A DNA stretch of 64,000 nt from Lingula anatina. Its lineage: Eukaryota; Brachiopoda; Lingulata; Lingulida; Lingulidae. Under the pieces are notes generated by a model that was given only the letters and a program-made list of their open reading frames with translations, made no database searches and had not been told where the DNA came from. A program made the translations under genes and the position numbers. The stretch covers positions 45,684 through 109,683 of the forward strand of contig NW_019775535.1 of the NCBI RefSeq assembly GCF_001039355.2. The letters run 5' to 3'. Positions 59,833 to 64,000 of the stretch are shown here, piece after piece (positions within the stretch are counted from its first letter, which is position 1; every line of letters starts with the position of its first letter).

Positions 59833-62800
59833 CTGATATTAATTGAATACAGAGGCCTATCTATCTTGACCATGTTGACTGGACCTTATGTATTATTTTG
59901 TTGACGTATCATTCTGACGTTATCTTATTGCTGAATTAACACACACACACACACACACACACACCTATGCACCTGCATATACACAGTGAATAAAGTGAGG
60001 GGAAATATCAAATATGCACTGAAACTCGCTGAGAATGAAGTGCGTGGCATTGACCCCGCGTGACTTATAATTTTAAAGAAATTAGTATACGGACTGCAAA
60101 ACCAAGCCTCTGTTTTCTCTCAGATTCACCAATTGACGTCCAACAGCTAAGAAGAGATCATGAAAAAATTGCAAATATTGGGACGGTCCTCAAATTCGCA
60201 TCACTGGGTTAAAATAATACATGTATATCAAAACAGCAAAAATCAATTTTGCAACCTTGCTACCAAATCGGAAAATGACTGGTATGCTTTTAAACAATCT
60301 ATAACGTTTCGTAATAGGCAGGCATGAGACAATGCAAGAATTGAAAATCGCGAAAGTGCGTGATACATGTGACCTACTGGCCAAGCCCACCACAGAGTTA
60401 AGTGGTTTTTTACGGTTCAAGCTCGAGCAATGCCCCCTCCCTCACCTTTAAAAATAGCCTTCACCCCTGTTCCCCCCCCCCCCCAAAAAAAAACAACAGT
60501 ATAAGCACCAAAGCGAGATAAAACCAAGCACTTTTTCTTCATTGTGCCCTTACAGCATCATTATCCTCATGTTAAAACAACTTTGTAATTCCCAACAAGA
60601 AGATAGGAAAAAAATTAACATTGTGCCCCACACCCCTTAGGAATAGCCGGATTCTGGTCATGGTTACAGATGTAGAACAAGAAAATACATTTAACAGAAC
60701 ATCTTCCTTCAACTTTTAATTTAACGGCTAGTAGGGACAGGTGTCATGATCATTACATTATTATACTTATCATTTTACGATCTTATGTAAATAAATATAC
60801 TCCAGTTGCATGTTGAAATTCAATAAAAGAAAAAGACACGCTAACATGATTAAATATACATGATTTACTTTTCATGTCAAGCCTTACTAGAATATAATTT
60901 GATGTTAATTTAGATTATGTCCTCTGTAACTGGCTATGGTCCCTCACTGCACAATCTCACCGATTGTCCAAGAACAAATGTAACCCAAGAACCATTTATT
61001 TGCTGTTTACAGACTATATACAGCCCACGTATTTCTAAAAACTAGAGAAATTAGTAAATATACGGAAACAAACAACGCGTCCCTTGCTCTATTTGGGGGT
61101 GGAGGTGAGGTCGATGAATGCGGAGACCACTCAGGTTCCTGTTTACAGTTGATGAATCGGTTGAGAAACTTCTGGTCTAGCCACTTCAGAGAAGATTAAT
61201 TTTGCTGTATGAGGGGTAACCTCATCTTGCTGATACCCCTTCTAAACTCTGTTTGCACCCTTTGGCTCCTGAGCCTCAGTCCATGCCCATGAATAATTTG
61301 TTAAGAACCCCCCCCCCCTGCCTCAACCTCCAGATTTTACTCTGACGGATTGAGTCTATCACTCAAGAAATCGGAGCCATTTCAAAGGAACAGTAAACAG
61401 TATACATCAAAGTCATCGACAACTTCGCCCGTAGAAATGAAGAGTGTCTTAAGCAGAAAGGAGCACATTTGGAGCACATCCTGATAGCATATTCAAATGA
61501 CAATAAAATATTTGCCAGTAGAGCTTCATGTAGTGGCGATTTGTTTGTAACAGTAGATTTGTAACTTCTCTGGGTTTCAAAAATATATGGAGTGCATAAC
61601 GTTTGTTAACATAAAATAAATGGCATTCACGTTCTTAGGTTACATTTATACTCAGGCACACTGTAATTTGTCACGTCCAATATTACCTTACCCCCTTTGT
61701 GATGTATCAGTCCTTCTCTAAAATCTCAAGAAATATTTTGACACATCATACATCACATAAGCTTAGAATCTTTGTTATCTTTTCGTTATCATCTACCATT
61801 TTATTGTTATTCGTCATGCCAACTTAGAATGCCCCTCTGTATGTAGAGGGGTAATTTACTGTAAATGCTGAGACCTAGTTGCAGGTATCCAGAAATAAAT
61901 CTAGAAGTTTTCGAGACACTTGTATGAGTATGAGGTAGACTGTGACTTGTGCACACAGATGCCGTTTGTTTTAAAAAATACAGTCAATGATGATTTGATT
62001 GGATTTATGTCGATCTACCAACTCCCCTAGTAAAATCCCCCTGTGTTAGGCTCGCCGTTGCACGGTACAATATTTTACAGCGGTCATACTAGAATATGGT
62101 AACAATTTTTTGACAGAATAATTAATGTGCCTGTTGTGGTGGAGGGACACGACCTCTTCAGATAAAAATACATTTTTAACGCAGAATAAATGCCATACAT
62201 AACTCATGATAAGTCTTCAATAAATCATAAATGTGCGGGTCTAAAATTCTACAGCCCAATGTTCTTCACCTTTCACCCTCCATTGTGGGGATTTGAATAA
62301 AATCAGGTTAGCAGAATTCTGGCAAAGCGAATACGATTTTTGTAAACCATTATTAGATATGCCTTTTGTTTTCCATTAGGTTGTACTGGTAATTGGTGTT
62401 CATGTTTTCGTATTCATATTTGACTAATGCCCTAGTACATTTTGAAAGCTGAATCCGTGCGTCACTCTCACATTTCAAGGGCATTATTTGCAGCTGTGGA
62501 AAAATATATAAGTCATCGCAGGTTTTATTATTGTTATTGAGGTTAGTTAAAAATAAGTTTGAAAAACTGCGGTTATGTGTATTTTATTCGGAGGTGCCAC
62601 AGGGAAGTTCCATCCCTTATGTTTGACGTCTTTTCAGATTTTAAAAATGCAAAGACTGCCTAACAGAGGAAGGTATGGAGCTTTCCTTTGAAAGTTCAAA
62701 ACTTCTATGCATGTGCGAATATTTCTTGAATTTTACCAATTTCGTACTTAGAAACACATTTCCTGCAATATAGTCCTAGCACCTTTTTCCAAAGGACATC

Positions 62801-64000
62801 CTACTGTTAATATTACTTAGTTTCTTTTGACACAGGGCCTGTGAGTTATTTTCGCAGATTCATATCTTTTAATTGTTATTTCTATAAGAGCTCGTTTCCA
62901 CTAGTTCATCTGAATAAGGTAAGAAAAATTAAATAATAAATACGCTTAAAATACGTTTGTTTTATTTTTGATTCATCACAAGAGAATTTTCCTTCATTTA
63001 CTTTCAATTTAAAATAAGGTTTAAGCCGTACAAAAGTCGCATTTACAGTTACAGTACGTCCACATCAGCAGTAAGTGCTTCTCCTTAGTGAAGTTTTGAA
63101 GGAGACTGCGACTGATTTGTCCTGCCAAAACTGCCCTCTACATAATGACTCAAAATGACTTCATAATGACTCAAAACCAGGTCGACAAATAACAACACTT
63201 ACCCCAAAAAGGAACGTAGAGACTCTTAAATGCCCTGATACTGGATAAACGGCGTGTTTTTTACGTCTCTTAGTGTAAACAAATGTAATCAGGGGATGGT
63301 GCTTAATAAAAAACAATTCTTTGTAAATATGTGTACTTGCTCTTTGCGAACTTCACCTATACTCACATAATAAATGACTGATGACTGGGGGAGGAGAGGA
63401 GTGGAGGTAGAATTATCCGGAAGTGGGGGCACAGAATGTGTTTTCGGTTTTTATACAGGCCTATTTAGGAAGCAAGAAGAAAAGGTGGAGGCAAGCAAAT
63501 CTGTACCGGTATATTCCAATTCCTTTCGATGGATCCATCTTCTCTACTGTATATTTATTTTCATTCTTACTGAACATACGGAAATTCTAGCCGTTCCAGT
63601 GAAATCGTAAAAGGTCTAGATCTCTGTCGTTATACGTCGTGGAGATCGTTACTGGGGGTGTGGGCGAATGTGACATTTTTTGTAGTTCTTGACATCAAAG
63701 ACTATCCTTTAATGTTCAAAAGAGGTATGTCCCCATTCTACGTGTACATCAGGAAAAAATAATTTTGTATATTCACAGTCCCGATATTTTAGCATAATAC
63801 CCGATGACAAGCTGTGCACAATAAAACTTTCCTACCAAAGCTTTCCTTCCAAAACTTCCATACCTAGATTCATACGACGGAAAATAATAGTAATATATGC
63901 GCCTAGCGAATAAAGTCCTGATTCATAACGGACAGGTATATAATGGTTAGCTTACGGTTTAATTTCGAGGTTAATATCAATGTAAACTGCTTCAAGTTAT
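59833..64000. other. Upstream of the lyase gene: no recognisable gene
   Basis: I found no exon with family similarity on either strand. Simple repeats are (AC)n 59939-59964, a C-run/A-run at 60470-60493 and a C-run at 61311-61319. A short direct repeat of AATGACT(T/C)A units lies at 63145-63175. The rest is ordinary A+T-rich sequence. Confidence 0.5.
59939..59964. repeat. (AC)n microsatellite
   Basis: About 13 dinucleotide copies. Confidence 0.95.

Overview
The window is animal nuclear DNA from an A+T-rich, intron-dense genome. Coding sequence sits in short exons with GT-AG borders (one likely GC-AG). The gene content (a carbonic anhydrase-related protein, ubinuclein, a metazoan-type tRNA-Trp), the many microsatellites and the short inverted-repeat elements fit a draft assembly of an invertebrate, probably marine. 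I cannot name the species. No prokaryotic operon, CRISPR array or virus was found.

Layout: (1) 1-3264, a G-rich minisatellite at the left edge, then sequence with no recognisable gene and a CCAAT-rich probable promoter near 3.0 kb. (2) 3265-28461, plus strand, a CA10/CA11-like secreted carbonic anhydrase-related protein. It can be rebuilt as ten phase-consistent exons (about 317 aa); the last exon is tentative. (3) 28.5-38.5 kb, intergenic, with a near-identical tandem duplication of about 2 kb (30831-32798 and 32800-34784) joined by a single N. (4) 38561-54324, minus strand, the complete ubinuclein gene (HIRA-complex subunit): 15 exons, about 1283 aa, with a tRNA-Trp gene inside one intron. 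Exon 1 and its promoter occur twice around a 697-N gap (50677-52258 and 52956-54537), most likely uncollapsed haplotypes. (5) 56802-59432, minus strand, a four-exon aromatic amino acid ammonia-lyase of the PAL/TAL type, not the histidine type usual in animals, with one net +1 frameshift beside the substrate-selectivity loop. (6) 59433-64000, no recognisable gene.

The genes do not form a pathway. CA10-like proteins act at the cell surface as neurexin ligands, ubinuclein deposits histone H3.3 in the nucleus, and the lyase would release ammonia from phenylalanine or tyrosine. The lyase is the most unusual feature: a spliced, animal-embedded gene with PAL/TAL active-site signatures and a His-Ile pair at the selectivity position, which predicts tyrosine or mixed tyrosine/phenylalanine use. 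Secondary points are a CA10-like protein that keeps two of three zinc ligands, several short inverted-repeat transposon-like elements, and two unexplained open stretches that look coding.
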